From Bdellovibrio bacteriovorus HD100 (GTDB taxonomy: Bacteria; Bdellovibrionota; Bdellovibrionia; Bdellovibrionales; Bdellovibrionaceae), in assembly GCF_000196175.1 (NCBI RefSeq), contig NC_005363.1, positions 372,001 to 436,000 of the forward strand: 64,000 nucleotides of DNA, written 5' to 3'. The notes beneath the pieces were generated by a model, which saw only the letters and a program-made list of their open reading frames with translations, did no database searches and was not told where the DNA came from. The translations under genes and the position numbers were made by a program. Below, piece by piece: positions 16,241 to 25,799 of the stretch (position 1 is its first letter; each line of letters starts with the position of its first letter).

Positions 16241-17486
16241 GGTCGACTGCGAAGCGGGCCTTGTCCTGGTACTTGTACTCGATATCACCCGGAAGCAACA
16301 CAGAGTTGTTCTCCGGATCGTAAGTCCAGCCACCGTTAGCTTTGTTTGGGATCACCTGACCGCGACCGGCGTTCAGTTGTTCCGGAGTTCCGTAACGAAC
16401 GCGGATTTGCAAAGAACCGTCAGCCGTCGCACGTGGACGCTGAGTCAGGAAGATCTCTTTAGCCAGAGTCTTTTTGGTGATGTCAGAACCGATGCGGGCC
16501 AGATCCTCACCGAAGTTTTTGTTCACGATACCCACGATGTATTTGGATTTGATCGCGTCCGGAGCACCTTTGTCCTCGTTGGCGCGAACAATCAGCTCTT
16601 CCAGCTTCTCAGGGCCAAAGCCAGTGCAAGTGCCGTTGTTCTTAGGCGTCTTCTGAGTCATATCAAAGCACTGTTCGTTGTACTTAGGGTGAATACGCAA
16701 AGCCCAGTCTTTGTACTGATCTGAATCTGAAGCCTTCACCAAAGCACCATAGACCGCCAGTTTGTTGGCTTTGCCTTTTTTGAAATCCAGCAGAGTGCGG
16801 GCCATTTGTTCTGCAGTGATGCGGGACTGTTTGAATTCGTCCGCATCCGTCAGGAACACCACAACCAGTTGGGCGTCTTCACGGAAGAAACCTTCATTGA
16901 CACCGCCACGGCCGGACTTTTCCAAAGCCGCTGTCAAAGGAGCAAAGAATTCTTCATCCTCGGGGCCACCTTGAGCGTACGGGGCCACACCCAGATCCAG
17001 CGTGGAAGCCAGAAGGTGCTTTTCTTTTTTGGTCACGAAGCGCTTGTTGTAGTTCTGGGACTTGCCGTCTTTGATATGGCGAAGTTCGCCGATGCCGTAT
17101 TTGTCTTTTTTGGTTGCAGAGAAACGCTCGGAACTGTCCCATGTGGAGATCACACCGATCTGATAGTCGATCATGGCGTTTTTGTTGATCCCGTTGGTGA
17201 AACGATCCAGATTGCGCACCAGATTTTCCTGGGCGGACTTCATGGATTCAGAGTTGTCCGTCACAAATAAAATGTCCACTTGCGGATTGAAATCCAGCTG
17301 GGACTGTCCGCCGTCTTCCGTGATCCACTTGAATTCCTGCTGAGCCGGCATTTCATACTGCGGGATCTCAACCGGTGTTTCAGGAATAGGATCCTGCTGG
17401 ACCATGAGGCCCGGGGATTCAGGACTGCAGCCCGTAACCAGCATCAAAGCAGATGTGTAAATGCAAAGAGCGATGATCTGTTTCAC
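16215..17486 (-). CDS. vWA-domain lipoprotein, last gene of the Agl/Glt-like operon
   Basis: The 423-residue product has a lipobox (LVTGC, Cys20) and a Pro-rich spacer, then a von Willebrand A domain starting at about residue 68. The MIDAS residues DNSES (Asp77, Ser79, Ser81) are intact in VDILFVTDNSES, so metal-dependent protein binding is likely. It should be tethered to the outer membrane, or possibly the inner. Its start overlaps the stop of the upstream TPR gene by four bases (17483-17486), so translation is coupled to the motor-like operon. The role may be adhesion or scaffolding of that machine. Confidence 0.85.
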   Translation of the reverse strand: MKQIIALCIYTSALMLVTGCSPESPGLMVQQDPIPETPVEIPQYEMPAQQEFKWITEDGGQSQLDFNPQVDILFVTDNSESMKSAQENLVRNLDRFTNGINKNAMIDYQIGVISTWDSSERFSATKKDKYGIGELRHIKDGKSQNYNKRFVTKKEKHLLASTLDLGVAPYAQGGPEDEEFFAPLTAALEKSGRGGVNEGFFREDAQLVVVFLTDADEFKQSRITAEQMARTLLDFKKGKANKLAVYGALVKASDSDQYKDWALRIHPKYNEQCFDMTQKTPKNNGTCTGFGPEKLEELIVRANEDKGAPDAIKSKYIVGIVNKNFGEDLARIGSDITKKTLAKEIFLTQRPRATADGSLQIRVRYGTPEQLNAGRGQVIPNKANGGWTYDPENNSVLLPGDIEYKYQDKARFAVDLIPLTLAQ

Positions 17487-18550
17487 ATTTTCCTCCTGAT
17501 GTTCTGCGGGCAGGTTTTGGCCGCCACGTCGTACTTATCAAGTTCGTCAATCCACGGACGACCGTCGTCCATGAATACCAGCTGATCTTCGCCGGTCTTT
17601 TTGAAATCGCCCTTGGAGTAAAGCTCCTGAGCCAGTTTCATGTCGGTGTGGATTCTTTGAATGGCTTCAACTTCAATCAGATTCAACTTCTGAACGATGC
17701 GGAAGTTCGCATCGGTTTCTTCCTGAGCCAGTTTTTTCAGGCGGGACTTCATCTTATCCAGACTGTCCTGCTGAATTTTGCTGACCTGGGACTGCAAAGT
17801 CGGGTGAGTGCCGCGGTTTTGCAGAACCTCCAGAGCTTTTTCAGCGACCTTAAAGCGCAGCATCTGACCCTGAAGCTCGGTGTCTTTATAGTAAAGAACC
17901 GGAAGATCCAGCAGGGATTCTGCCACGTCGGAAGCTTTAACCGGGAAGCTTGTCACCTTGGTCAAAGCTTTAGCAAAGGCCGCATTCATGCCGGTCTTGG
18001 AAAGGTTTTGAACTTCCAAAATACGGGCTTTTTGTCTTTCTTTGAAGATCTCGTGAGTTTCAAAGACGCCTTTGTAATCACAAATGCGCAACTGAGTCAG
18101 GGAACGCAGGAAGTAGGCTTCCGAGTTCACGACTTCACCAAACTGCGGGCTGACCAGAGTTTTGGTTTGCGCCAGGGCTTTTTCAGAGTCATTTTGGCGG
18201 AAGTAAGCCCAGCCTTTTTCCTCGATAGCCTGGAACCAATAATCACTGCCTTTAGGCACCTGATTGTAAAGCTTCAGGGATTCGTCAAAGTTGCCTTTGG
18301 CAAAAAGAACGCGCGCTTTTTTCATCGCGTCCTTGCTGGAACAGTCCACACACTTTGGCAGAGCGTCTTTTTCAAGAATCTTAAAATCCAACAGCTTCAG
18401 AGCGTCGCCAGAGTTTTTGGAATCCAGGGCCGTCTCAAAAGATTTGCCCCAGTCCTTGATGGACAGCTTGTCGGCCGCACCTGCCACAGAAGCAGTGCTG
18501 ACCAAAGCCATCATCAAAATGTTTTTCAGGAACAAATTGCCGGAAATCAT
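17483..18550 (-). CDS. Periplasmic TPR-like protein
   Basis: About 355 residues. I favour the ATG at 18550, which overlaps the upstream stop as ATGA and has GGATGG five bases before it; an in-frame ATG at 18559 would add three residues. A signal peptide ends near AGAAD. Helical repeats follow (AMKKARVLFAKGNFDESLKLYNQV, then EEKGWAYFRQNDSEKALAQ), matching tetratricopeptide spacing, and the second half is a long helical region. A CVDC pair near residue 50 may form a disulfide. By position it is a periplasmic scaffold of the operon, comparable to GltC-like TPR proteins of Myxococcus; this is inferred. Confidence 0.75.
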   Translation of the reverse strand: MISGNLFLKNILMMALVSTASVAGAADKLSIKDWGKSFETALDSKNSGDALKLLDFKILEKDALPKCVDCSSKDAMKKARVLFAKGNFDESLKLYNQVPKGSDYWFQAIEEKGWAYFRQNDSEKALAQTKTLVSPQFGEVVNSEAYFLRSLTQLRICDYKGVFETHEIFKERQKARILEVQNLSKTGMNAAFAKALTKVTSFPVKASDVAESLLDLPVLYYKDTELQGQMLRFKVAEKALEVLQNRGTHPTLQSQVSKIQQDSLDKMKSRLKKLAQEETDANFRIVQKLNLIEVEAIQRIHTDMKLAQELYSKGDFKKTGEDQLVFMDDGRPWIDELDKYDVAAKTCPQNIRRKM

Positions 18551-19287
18551 AAAATCCATCCAAGTCCCAAAGAACCCGTCACAGTGTCCAGAGTTCTGGA
18601 GCCAGTCACTGGTTGATCTTTGTAAGTCTGGTATCTCATCTCGGCACGAGCAGAAATATTTTTAGTAATCCAGGCGCCCACACCGGCACCCGCCGTCATC
18701 AAAGCCGTTGTGCCGCTGGAAAGAGTCATCTGACCGCCACCTGCCAGCAGGTAAAGGTCAAATTGAGTCACACCCATATCAAGGAAGCTGGTTTTGCCAT
18801 AGATTGGATACCAGTTCACCACGGCCAAAGCGGCGTTTTCGGGATAGTCGATATCCACAGCGTAAGCGCGGCCACCGGCTTCGTAGTTCTTGCGGGCTTG
18901 TTCAAACACGCGTTTGCCTTCGTCAGTCAGGTTGTTGCCGAAATCCATGTAACGAACACCCAAAGACCAGCGTGGAGTGATGTGATAGTCCATCGCAAGG
19001 CTCAGGGACTGAGTTTTAACGTAAGAGTCACCACCGAAAGTGGAGCCATAAGCCAAACCGAACTCAACACGGTTTCTGCGCTCAACGATACGGTCCTGCA
19101 CGATACGAGTGCGAGTCTGGGATTTGATGTTTTGAGCCATCTCTGCCAGCTCTTTGTTGCCGCCCAAAGAATCAATGTCGTCAGCCAGTGTCGCTTTTTT
19201 AGCGGACGCTTTGCCTTGAGCCATTGCCGGGGAGGCCATAAATGTTGCAGCGATTACAGACAGGGAAAGCAGTTTAAGTGTTTTCAT
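18547..19287 (-). CDS. Outer-membrane beta-barrel protein of the motor-like operon
   Basis: The 246 residues start with a signal peptide (cleavage after PAMA, about residue 23), then a charged helical section containing RTRIVQDRIVERRNR, then alternating strands (RVEFGLAYGSTF, SLSLAMDYHI, WSLGVRYMDFG, FDLYLLAGGGQM, ISARAEMRYQTY) ending in VTGSLGLGWIL. This matches the small barrel family shared by myxobacteria and bdellovibrios, and by position it parallels GltA/GltB/GltH, the outer-membrane parts of the gliding complex. It overlaps the next gene by ATGA. Confidence in the barrel is high, in the role moderate. Confidence 0.8.
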   Translation of the reverse strand: MKTLKLLSLSVIAATFMASPAMAQGKASAKKATLADDIDSLGGNKELAEMAQNIKSQTRTRIVQDRIVERRNRVEFGLAYGSTFGGDSYVKTQSLSLAMDYHITPRWSLGVRYMDFGNNLTDEGKRVFEQARKNYEAGGRAYAVDIDYPENAALAVVNWYPIYGKTSFLDMGVTQFDLYLLAGGGQMTLSSGTTALMTAGAGVGAWITKNISARAEMRYQTYKDQPVTGSRTLDTVTGSLGLGWIL

Positions 19288-19289
19288 GA

Positions 19290-20360
19290 CTATTGTGCTC
19301 CTGTAGTAGCTTGACCCGCCGCTGGAGGAGTTGTTGGCTCCTGGGAAGCAAAGCGGATTTTAAGCTTGGACAAAGTCTCTGGGGTGGAAAGGCTGTTCGG
19401 GCTGTAAGCTTTAAAGCTCAGACGAACACGCAGGCCGTTGGCGTTGACCATGAAGGACCCGTCTTTTGCCAGTTGCGGTTGAACAGAGATATTCTTGGTG
19501 TCGAACACCAAGGAGAATTTCCATTTGGAGTCACCCAGGTACTCTGGGTCTTTTTTGTTTTTATCAGCAACAACGTGACGGGAACCATCCAATTCCAGGA
19601 AGTCATTGCCTGTGGTGTAGCTAACACCGTCATAGCTGATGACCAGACGCGGTTTTTGCGCAGAACGACCATCGATGCCCGGAACTTTCACAGTTACAGA
19701 GAATGGAATCTCCTGACCCTGCGCCACTTCGGCAGCCAAACCGTCCACTTTCAGTTCAGAAGGAGCTTCCTGGTTTTTGAACAGGAACAAATTCACTTCA
19801 CGCTCACGAACCAGGCCTTTGAGTTTGTCTGCGTTCTGCTGGCTGGAAACAGAAGTGATTTCAGCCACCAGCTTCACGTTGAAGGTTTTCATGTTTTCAT
19901 TGGAAGAAACCGTGTAAAGAGCCGGATTCCATTTCAAAAGGTAAAGATCTTTTTCAGCCTGAGAAGCTGTCAAAGTCGCGCCTTCCGGAAGGTTTTTTGC
20001 CGTCAGGGAGATTTGCACACCCGGCACCAGAACGCGGGCATAAACTTTAAACACACCTTCTTGGCCTTCGTTGAAAGTCATCTGCGCATCAGGAGTGATG
20101 ACGATGAATTTTTGGTCGATGGTGGATTCTTCCTTCACGACCACAACTGGTTTTTCAACGATTACGGTGTTGGTGATTTCACGGGGTTTGTCCTGGCCGT
20201 GAGTGATCACGTCCTTGGAGTGCTTTCTCAAAGTATCCAGATCGAAAGCCTCACCTGTGGAAGTCTTTGATTCCGGAACCGGGTTTTTATTCCAGTCACC
20301 GCAACCAGACAGCACCAAAGTGACAGGGACAGCTAGAAGAGTGGTTTTAAGAAAGTTCAT
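19290..20360 (-). CDS. Lipoprotein of the motor-like operon
   Basis: The 356-residue product has a textbook lipobox (LVLSGC, Cys20). The mature part has a charged N-terminal section followed by beta-rich segments: QMTFNEGQEGVFKVYARVLVPGVQISLTAKNLP and a second set with EIPFSVTVKVPGIDGR. These look like two immunoglobulin-like or cadherin-like modules, but I cannot name a family. It ends three bases before the beta-barrel gene and starts 13 bases after the AgmX-like gene, so the genes are tightly linked. Likely a periplasm-facing component of the complex. Confidence 0.78.
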   Translation of the reverse strand: MNFLKTTLLAVPVTLVLSGCGDWNKNPVPESKTSTGEAFDLDTLRKHSKDVITHGQDKPREITNTVIVEKPVVVVKEESTIDQKFIVITPDAQMTFNEGQEGVFKVYARVLVPGVQISLTAKNLPEGATLTASQAEKDLYLLKWNPALYTVSSNENMKTFNVKLVAEITSVSSQQNADKLKGLVREREVNLFLFKNQEAPSELKVDGLAAEVAQGQEIPFSVTVKVPGIDGRSAQKPRLVISYDGVSYTTGNDFLELDGSRHVVADKNKKDPEYLGDSKWKFSLVFDTKNISVQPQLAKDGSFMVNANGLRVRLSFKAYSPNSLSTPETLSKLKIRFASQEPTTPPAAGQATTGAQ

Positions 20361-20372
20361 ATTCTACCTCGC

Positions 20373-21599
20373 TTAGCGACTGCTTACGCGCATGAGTTCG
20401 AATGGATAAAGAACGTCTACATTTACGTTTCCAACCGGACGGGGGAACTGCCATGTTTTCATGCGTTGAAGCATGCAGTTTTCCACCATGCGGGAGCCCA
20501 AAGAGGATTGCGCCACTTTGGCTGTGGTGATGCGACCTGCAGGACCGATCACAAAGTCCACCGCCACACGTCCACCGATGGATGGCTGGGCTTGCAGACC
20601 TTTTTCATAGCAATAAACGATTTGACCTCTGTTTTTGTTGATGACGGCGATGATCTGATCGCGATCCAAACCGCCTTCAACACTGGCTTCTTCATCCAGA
20701 GGCAGGCTCACCGCGGAAGTGCCACCGACCAGAGAGATTTTGCCGTAGCCCGCACGACCACCGCCGGTGCCACGAGTGCCATAGCCGCCAGCGCTTTGAG
20801 CTTTACCGCTGCCTTCGCCCGCAGATCCAGCAATCAGACCGTTGCCTGGCATATAACCTTTGATACCACCGCGACCGGCAGAACCAACTCCACCACCACC
20901 GCTGCCAACACCGGCAGAACGAATGGCTTTCATAGAGTTGTTATCCAGACCCTCGTAGCCACGGGAGCCTTTCGGTGTGCCACCCAAAGCAGCCAGTGCA
21001 CCAAATCGCGAAACATCTTTGGCCTTGGCCGTGTTCACCTTGTAAGGTTTTGTTTTCAGTTTCGCCTGAGCTTTCGGGCGATAGACTTTGTTGGTTTGTT
21101 TGATCTTCTTTTGGGACACCTGAACGTGCTGGCGTGGTTCCGCTTTCTGAACAGGTTTTTCCTGAGGAAGTTCGATGGTCACCAGCATGGGTTCTTCAGT
21201 TTTAGTGAAGTAGGACGCCCAGATCCAGGCGCCCATCATCAGGCTCAGCACCGCGGCCAGATGAGCCAGCGAGGTCTTTTTGAGCATGACCTTAAGTTGT
21301 TCATCGTCCTTTTCATCCGCCAGCTGATAAGTCGGGCTGTTTTGAGCAGAAGCATCCGCCAAGCGCAGACGCCCCAGGCCTTCCAGTGCCACACCCTGGT
21401 CACCCATCTGGGTAAGATCCACGGTCTGCAATAGACGGTATTCAATGTCGTTGGAATCAAGGGCCTGCAGGTTGGAAACAGCCTCAATGCGACGGCTGTT
21501 TTTCAGGTAAACGATGTTCAGAGATTCGGAGTCCACAGCAAAGGTGCGGACTTTTTGTCCTAACCTGTTTTCGAGAATTAACAACTTTGCAGTACTCAT
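20373..21599 (-). CDS. AgmX/GltJ-like TonB-domain protein
   Basis: The 408-residue product has a cytoplasmic N-terminal domain (about 1-105, strand-rich), one membrane helix (about 110-129), a Pro/Lys/Gln linker, a Gly/Ser/Ala-rich stretch (about 200-280) and a C-terminal AgmX/PglI-type TonB domain (about 308-405). The last is clear: IIAVINKNRGQIVYCYEKGL, GGRVAVDFVIGPAGRI and MKTWQFPRPVG. In Myxococcus the GltG and GltJ proteins have this fold and carry motor energy from AglRQS across the periplasm. The zinc-ribbon and GYF modules of GltJ are not seen. It lies downstream of the channel genes, as expected. Confidence 0.88.
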   Translation of the reverse strand: MSTAKLLILENRLGQKVRTFAVDSESLNIVYLKNSRRIEAVSNLQALDSNDIEYRLLQTVDLTQMGDQGVALEGLGRLRLADASAQNSPTYQLADEKDDEQLKVMLKKTSLAHLAAVLSLMMGAWIWASYFTKTEEPMLVTIELPQEKPVQKAEPRQHVQVSQKKIKQTNKVYRPKAQAKLKTKPYKVNTAKAKDVSRFGALAALGGTPKGSRGYEGLDNNSMKAIRSAGVGSGGGGVGSAGRGGIKGYMPGNGLIAGSAGEGSGKAQSAGGYGTRGTGGGRAGYGKISLVGGTSAVSLPLDEEASVEGGLDRDQIIAVINKNRGQIVYCYEKGLQAQPSIGGRVAVDFVIGPAGRITTAKVAQSSLGSRMVENCMLQRMKTWQFPRPVGNVNVDVLYPFELMRVSSR

Positions 21600-21608
21600 A
21601 TTTACGTC

Positions 21609-21890
21609 CTAGTTTCTTTTCTCGTCTTGGTCGATTTTGTCATCGAACCGGTTTCGGCCACCCAGGAGATCTTCAAGAAGCTTGTCGTTCTCTACGGTGG
21701 CTTTCGTATTCAGTGAGCTCTGGTACTTACCTCTCAGCGCACTGCCATCAAATTTGAACGAGGTGCCGAGTTTGGGCCTGTGGCTTTGCTCTTTTTTCAC
21801 CTTATTCGTCCCTGTTGCTTTTTGAGACGCCAGGGAAGGTACCGCTAGTAGACTAAGCAAAAGGGGGGCCACAACAATCAGGGATTTCAT
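21609..21890 (-). CDS. Small secreted protein of the motor-like operon
   Basis: A 93-residue product with a signal peptide (to about LAVPSLAS) and a short, charged mature part of about 70 residues, rich in Lys, Asp and Asn, ending DDKIDQDEKRN. Its ATG overlaps the stop of the giant TPR gene by four bases, so the two are translationally coupled, and it ends ten bases before the AgmX-like gene. I know no family for it. Being kept in the middle of the operon suggests it is a small accessory subunit. Confidence 0.72.
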   Translation of the reverse strand: MKSLIVVAPLLLSLLAVPSLASQKATGTNKVKKEQSHRPKLGTSFKFDGSALRGKYQSSLNTKATVENDKLLEDLLGGRNRFDDKIDQDEKRN

Positions 21891-24850
21891 AGGCTCTTTC
21901 CTTTCTGAATTTGATTTAAACGGGCTTCCAGGTAGGACGGCATCAGGGGGTGGCCCATTTTTGTCTCTAGGTATTTCAGGTTTTCCAGGTCACGCACATT
22001 GGACGGGTTTTCAGACACGGATTTACGTGCAGAAACCAGGTCACGGCTGGAGAAGGATGACGAATCCAAAGCATCCGATACGGCGGACTTCATACGGCCA
22101 CGGCCTGGAAGCTCTTCCAGAATCTGCATTTCACGCAGAAGCAGCTTCTGGATTTCAGGACGCGCCATTTTGTATTCAGCAGCCAGTTGACCCAAAGCCG
22201 GGGACTGTGCCCACAGTTCATCCATCTTCTGCTTTGCCGTGCGGGCTTTCAGCAGGTACGGCTTGGAACGGCCCTTCAGCAGGTCCACATACTGACGCTG
22301 TTCTGCCGGGCTCAAACCTTTTGGCATCGGCAAAGAAGCCAGGTCTTTCACCAGACGTTCATTTTCAGACGCCACGATGTTCAACACAATCAGCTGAGCC
22401 GTGATGTCTTTCAGTGCCAAAGATTCCTTCAGCAAGCCATCTGCTTTTGCTGTCAGGCTCATGCGCTCTTGAATGGATTTCTGAACAGTGCGATCGTTCT
22501 TGCCATTCAACTGGTGGGAGGCAATCTTCGGATGGAAGTTAGCCACCTTGTTGTAGAAGTCCTGTTTTTGGAAGAACTGCGCCGCGGACTTGCGACGAAG
22601 TTCTTTCATTTCAAATACGGATTTCAAACCGGATTTGTCCATGGTGCGGGCGTAAACCAGCAAAGCAGTTTCATTCAGCAGATCCGGTTTTTGTTTCAAC
22701 TCTGGCGCCTGAGCTTTCAGCTCTTTCACCGGGTTGGATGAAAGCAGAACCAGACGGGATCTCATGATCAAAGAACGCTCACCTTTAAGGCCGGCCTTCA
22801 ATGCTGCCTTATAGTGTTTTTCTGGATTCATTTCAGCCAGATCCGCCAATGTGCCCAGACGGAACTCGCGGTCTTTTTCTGACACTTTCGAGCTGCGCAC
22901 CTGAGAAGCCATGCGGTAAGCATTTTTGAAATCCAGATGTTTTTCGTAGTGAGCTGCCAGCTGTTCGCGCAGTTCATCTTTTCTGGAATCAGAAACTTCG
23001 TTCATGGCAATCAAAGCCAGGATGGACTGAACATAGATTCCATCTTCGCCGGTCTTCTGAGCCAGAACGCTGGCGTTGGTGTAGAACAGAACTTTTTCAG
23101 CAGGTTTTGCTGTCGCCACGTCAGTGCTCATCACCTTCTTCAGGGCTTTTTTCATGTCTGAAGAAGACGATTTTGGATTGTTGGCCACCGCCGCGACCTC
23201 ATTCATAAGAGCTTTGCGTGCCAGAGTTTCAAACTCTGCACGGTGCGCAGGGAAAAGCTTCGCATAGTCCCAAGCCCATTTTTGCAGTGACTCTTCGTCC
23301 TTTAGTTGAGCGGCCGCATCCAAAGAAAGGTCCGCGGCTTTCTTGCGAAGATCAGCAGAACCTTTTTTGTCTTCGGCCAGGTCGTTGAAGGCGACCGCGG
23401 CCTCTTTCAGTTGCTTTTGCTGATAGCTCAGATAAGCCAGCTGGTAACGAACTTCGAAGGATTTTGCATCGTTGTCGGAATATTTCAAATAGTGAACATA
23501 GGCTTCACGGCGCAAATTCAGGTCTTGGGACTTTTCCGCTGCGGAAACTTCATTGTTCAAAGCCTCTTCGCGTTCTTTGGCAGAGAACTTGCGGCTTTCG
23601 CTGATGCTGCGATAGATCTGGATTGCCAGTGGATACTTCTTCATATCCATTGCGATCTGGGAACCGCGGTTCGCCATCTCGATGTCTGTCGGGAAAGTCT
23701 TGTTATAGATAACGTAAGCGTTCAGCAGATCCTGGTCCGGATTCAGCTTTTTCAGACGGTGAAGCTCTGTTACATAACGCTTCATTGTTTTCTGCAGCTC
23801 TTCACACTTGGATTCATCATCACAATCAGTGTTTTTGAAGGCTGCCGCCGCTTTGGCAAAGTCCTGCGTCGACTGCGTGGTCTGACCACGGTCATAGTTC
23901 ACTTGTGCCATGCGCACAAACGCTGACAGGCGCTCTGACTTGGTCAGATCCGGCTGTTCAAGATAGCGGTTCAGGATTTTATGGGCGGCCTGCTTTTGTC
24001 CCAGACGGTCCGCTTCACTGGCAAAGTGATACAGCAACTCTTTGCGGTTCTGTGCTGGAGCCAGGGATTCAAACTGGGCAATTTCTTTGTCGTTGATGTC
24101 TTTGCGGGAATAGAAAGTCGCCAGATCACGCATGATATCGGCATGGAAAACCGGGTCGTATTTGGAGCCTTCTTCCGTGTCGCGGGTGATCAGGTGTTTG
24201 TTTTTAAGAAGCGTTTCCAGGATTGTGATTGCAGAGGAAAGTTTGTCCTCGTTGAAATCACACCAAGCCATGTTGTAAGTCACCAGGGCGCGGTTTTCCA
24301 GTTTGTCGTCTTTAAGAGCGATCACATAGTGATAACGGGCATCTTTGAATTTGTTCTTTTGGAACAACAGGTCGCCCAAAGAGGCGTGGGACCGGGAAAC
24401 AATCGCCGGATTGATTTTCTTGGCTTTGGCTTCCTTGATGATTTGTTCAAACAGACGAATCGCGTTGTCGTTCTGGCCGGCCATTTCGTACAAATGAGCC
24501 AGTTGGAACAGGATAGGACCATGTTCGTTCAGGCTGACCTGACGAAGCAGTTCCTCATAGATACCAATGGCCTTCTGACGGTCGGCTTTCGATCCTTTGC
24601 AGCCGTCACAATTGGCTTCGACTTCCAGCATGAAGCGGTCACGCGCACGTTCAGCCAGCAAATCGGCCAGGCGCTGCTGGGTCGGAACCCAGGATGGATC
24701 TTCTTTGCCAATGGCAGATAGGACCCGCTCCATTTTCTGGATAACCAGGTCCTGCGTTCCGGCGTTCATCTTGTCAGCAAGGGCAAGACGACCATTCAGA
24801 GCACCAAGGACTACGATACTGATCAGAGTGATTCGTCTTAGATTTTTCAT
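21887..24850 (-). CDS. Giant periplasmic TPR protein
   Basis: The 987 residues begin with a signal peptide (to about RLALA). Most of the rest consists of helical tetratricopeptide-like repeats, for example AIGIYEELLRQVS, GPILFQLAHLYEMAGQNDNAIRLFEQI, ASLGDLLFQKNKFKDARYHYVIAL and ALVTYNMAWCDFNEDKLSSAITILETLL. A CDGC pair near residue 80 may be a disulfide. It probably forms a long periplasmic scaffold, like GltD/GltI of the gliding machine. It overlaps the genes on both sides by four bases (ATGA at 24847 and 21887), placing it firmly in the operon after the TolR-like subunits. Confidence 0.85.
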   Translation of the reverse strand: MKNLRRITLISIVVLGALNGRLALADKMNAGTQDLVIQKMERVLSAIGKEDPSWVPTQQRLADLLAERARDRFMLEVEANCDGCKGSKADRQKAIGIYEELLRQVSLNEHGPILFQLAHLYEMAGQNDNAIRLFEQIIKEAKAKKINPAIVSRSHASLGDLLFQKNKFKDARYHYVIALKDDKLENRALVTYNMAWCDFNEDKLSSAITILETLLKNKHLITRDTEEGSKYDPVFHADIMRDLATFYSRKDINDKEIAQFESLAPAQNRKELLYHFASEADRLGQKQAAHKILNRYLEQPDLTKSERLSAFVRMAQVNYDRGQTTQSTQDFAKAAAAFKNTDCDDESKCEELQKTMKRYVTELHRLKKLNPDQDLLNAYVIYNKTFPTDIEMANRGSQIAMDMKKYPLAIQIYRSISESRKFSAKEREEALNNEVSAAEKSQDLNLRREAYVHYLKYSDNDAKSFEVRYQLAYLSYQQKQLKEAAVAFNDLAEDKKGSADLRKKAADLSLDAAAQLKDEESLQKWAWDYAKLFPAHRAEFETLARKALMNEVAAVANNPKSSSSDMKKALKKVMSTDVATAKPAEKVLFYTNASVLAQKTGEDGIYVQSILALIAMNEVSDSRKDELREQLAAHYEKHLDFKNAYRMASQVRSSKVSEKDREFRLGTLADLAEMNPEKHYKAALKAGLKGERSLIMRSRLVLLSSNPVKELKAQAPELKQKPDLLNETALLVYARTMDKSGLKSVFEMKELRRKSAAQFFQKQDFYNKVANFHPKIASHQLNGKNDRTVQKSIQERMSLTAKADGLLKESLALKDITAQLIVLNIVASENERLVKDLASLPMPKGLSPAEQRQYVDLLKGRSKPYLLKARTAKQKMDELWAQSPALGQLAAEYKMARPEIQKLLLREMQILEELPGRGRMKSAVSDALDSSSFSSRDLVSARKSVSENPSNVRDLENLKYLETKMGHPLMPSYLEARLNQIQKGKSL

Positions 24851-25344
24851 TTGCCCGGCACCACAGCGAATTTTAGTTTTTCGATACCGGCCAGGGATCC
24901 GGCTTTTAGCAGAGGATCCAGGTCGGCGTATCTCATTTCCGTGTCTGCTTGAACCATCAGCTCAAGTTCTTTTTCCTCGGTGTTCTTTTTCAGTTCCGCC
25001 AACTTGTTTGTCAGGTCGTTGGCGGCCACACGCTTGTCATCAAGGAAGTAGCTCCCTTTTTCGATGCGCAGAATCGGGGTGATCTTTTCCACACCCTGGC
25101 TGTGATTGGCCGAAGGCAGAGTCATTTTATTTGGAATCTGTGTTTCCATCCCGCTGTTTTGAGTCCCGATCAACAGATAGATCACGATGATCGAAAACGC
25201 ATCGATTAAGGACGTTAGTGGCAAAGCCAGAGCCAGCTCACGACGGAACAAGCCTTTCTTTTTGCCACCACTGCTCAAAGTCAGCGACTCAGTCATTGGT
25301 GAACGTTTAGGGGATGCCGCATTTTCCAATAATGATTTTCTCAT
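24847..25344 (-). CDS. ExbD/TolR-family subunit, second copy (AglS/AglQ-like)
   Basis: The 165 residues comprise a 35-residue basic cytoplasmic tail, one membrane helix (about 42-60) and a periplasmic domain. The helix carries the essential Asp (Asp48 in LTSLIDAFSIIVIYLL), which takes part in proton flow through TolQR/ExbBD/MotAB-type motors. It begins five bases after the first ExbD-like gene and overlaps the TPR gene by ATGA. Two different TolR-like subunits next to one TolQ-like protein is the AglRQS arrangement rather than Tol-Pal, for which tolA, tolB and pal would be expected and are absent. Confidence 0.9.
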   Translation of the reverse strand: MRKSLLENAASPKRSPMTESLTLSSGGKKKGLFRRELALALPLTSLIDAFSIIVIYLLIGTQNSGMETQIPNKMTLPSANHSQGVEKITPILRIEKGSYFLDDKRVAANDLTNKLAELKKNTEEKELELMVQADTEMRYADLDPLLKAGSLAGIEKLKFAVVPGK

Positions 25345-25349
25345 AGTTC

Positions 25350-25799
25350 CTACCCCAGCGGGGACAAGCCCACGCCTTCAAAGGCACTTTGTTTCAGGCG
25401 GTCCATCACGCGAATCACATCACCGTAGGACGTGTTCGCTTCCGGGCGCACAACACTTGTTTTAAGATCCGGATACTGATCTCGCAGAGCCTTCAGCTTT
25501 CCTTCCAGCGCTTCCCAGTTCACACCCTTGGTGGATTTGGTAATGCGGGACTCAAGAACCTTGGCCTGGGGAAGATCACGCAAAGAGAGCTGAACGCCAC
25601 CGTCAGCAGCCATCGTCACCCAAAGTGAAGGGGGATTCTTGGCGCCGGCTGTGGAGTTGTCTCCAATAGCCTGCTTGGTATCCAGTGTCCCGATCTGGAT
25701 CCACACCGCAGTCAGAAGCAAGAAGCAAATCATGACTGACAGGATGTCCAGAATGGGCAGGATGTTGATTTCGAAGTTCAACTCTTTATTGCTGCTCAT
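25350..25799 (-). CDS. ExbD/TolR-family subunit, first copy (AglQ/AglS-like)
   Basis: The 149 residues have a short cytoplasmic tail, one membrane helix (about 15-35) with the conserved Asp18 (ILPILDILSVMICFLLL), and a periplasmic domain containing PQAKVLESRITKS and KTSVVRPEANTSYGDVIRVMDRL, the last segment typical of ExbD/TolR C-termini. Its start overlaps the channel gene stop by four bases. It forms the proton-conducting stator with the channel subunit and the second ExbD-like protein. Confidence 0.92.
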   Translation of the reverse strand: MSSNKELNFEINILPILDILSVMICFLLLTAVWIQIGTLDTKQAIGDNSTAGAKNPPSLWVTMAADGGVQLSLRDLPQAKVLESRITKSTKGVNWEALEGKLKALRDQYPDLKTSVVRPEANTSYGDVIRVMDRLKQSAFEGVGLSPLG

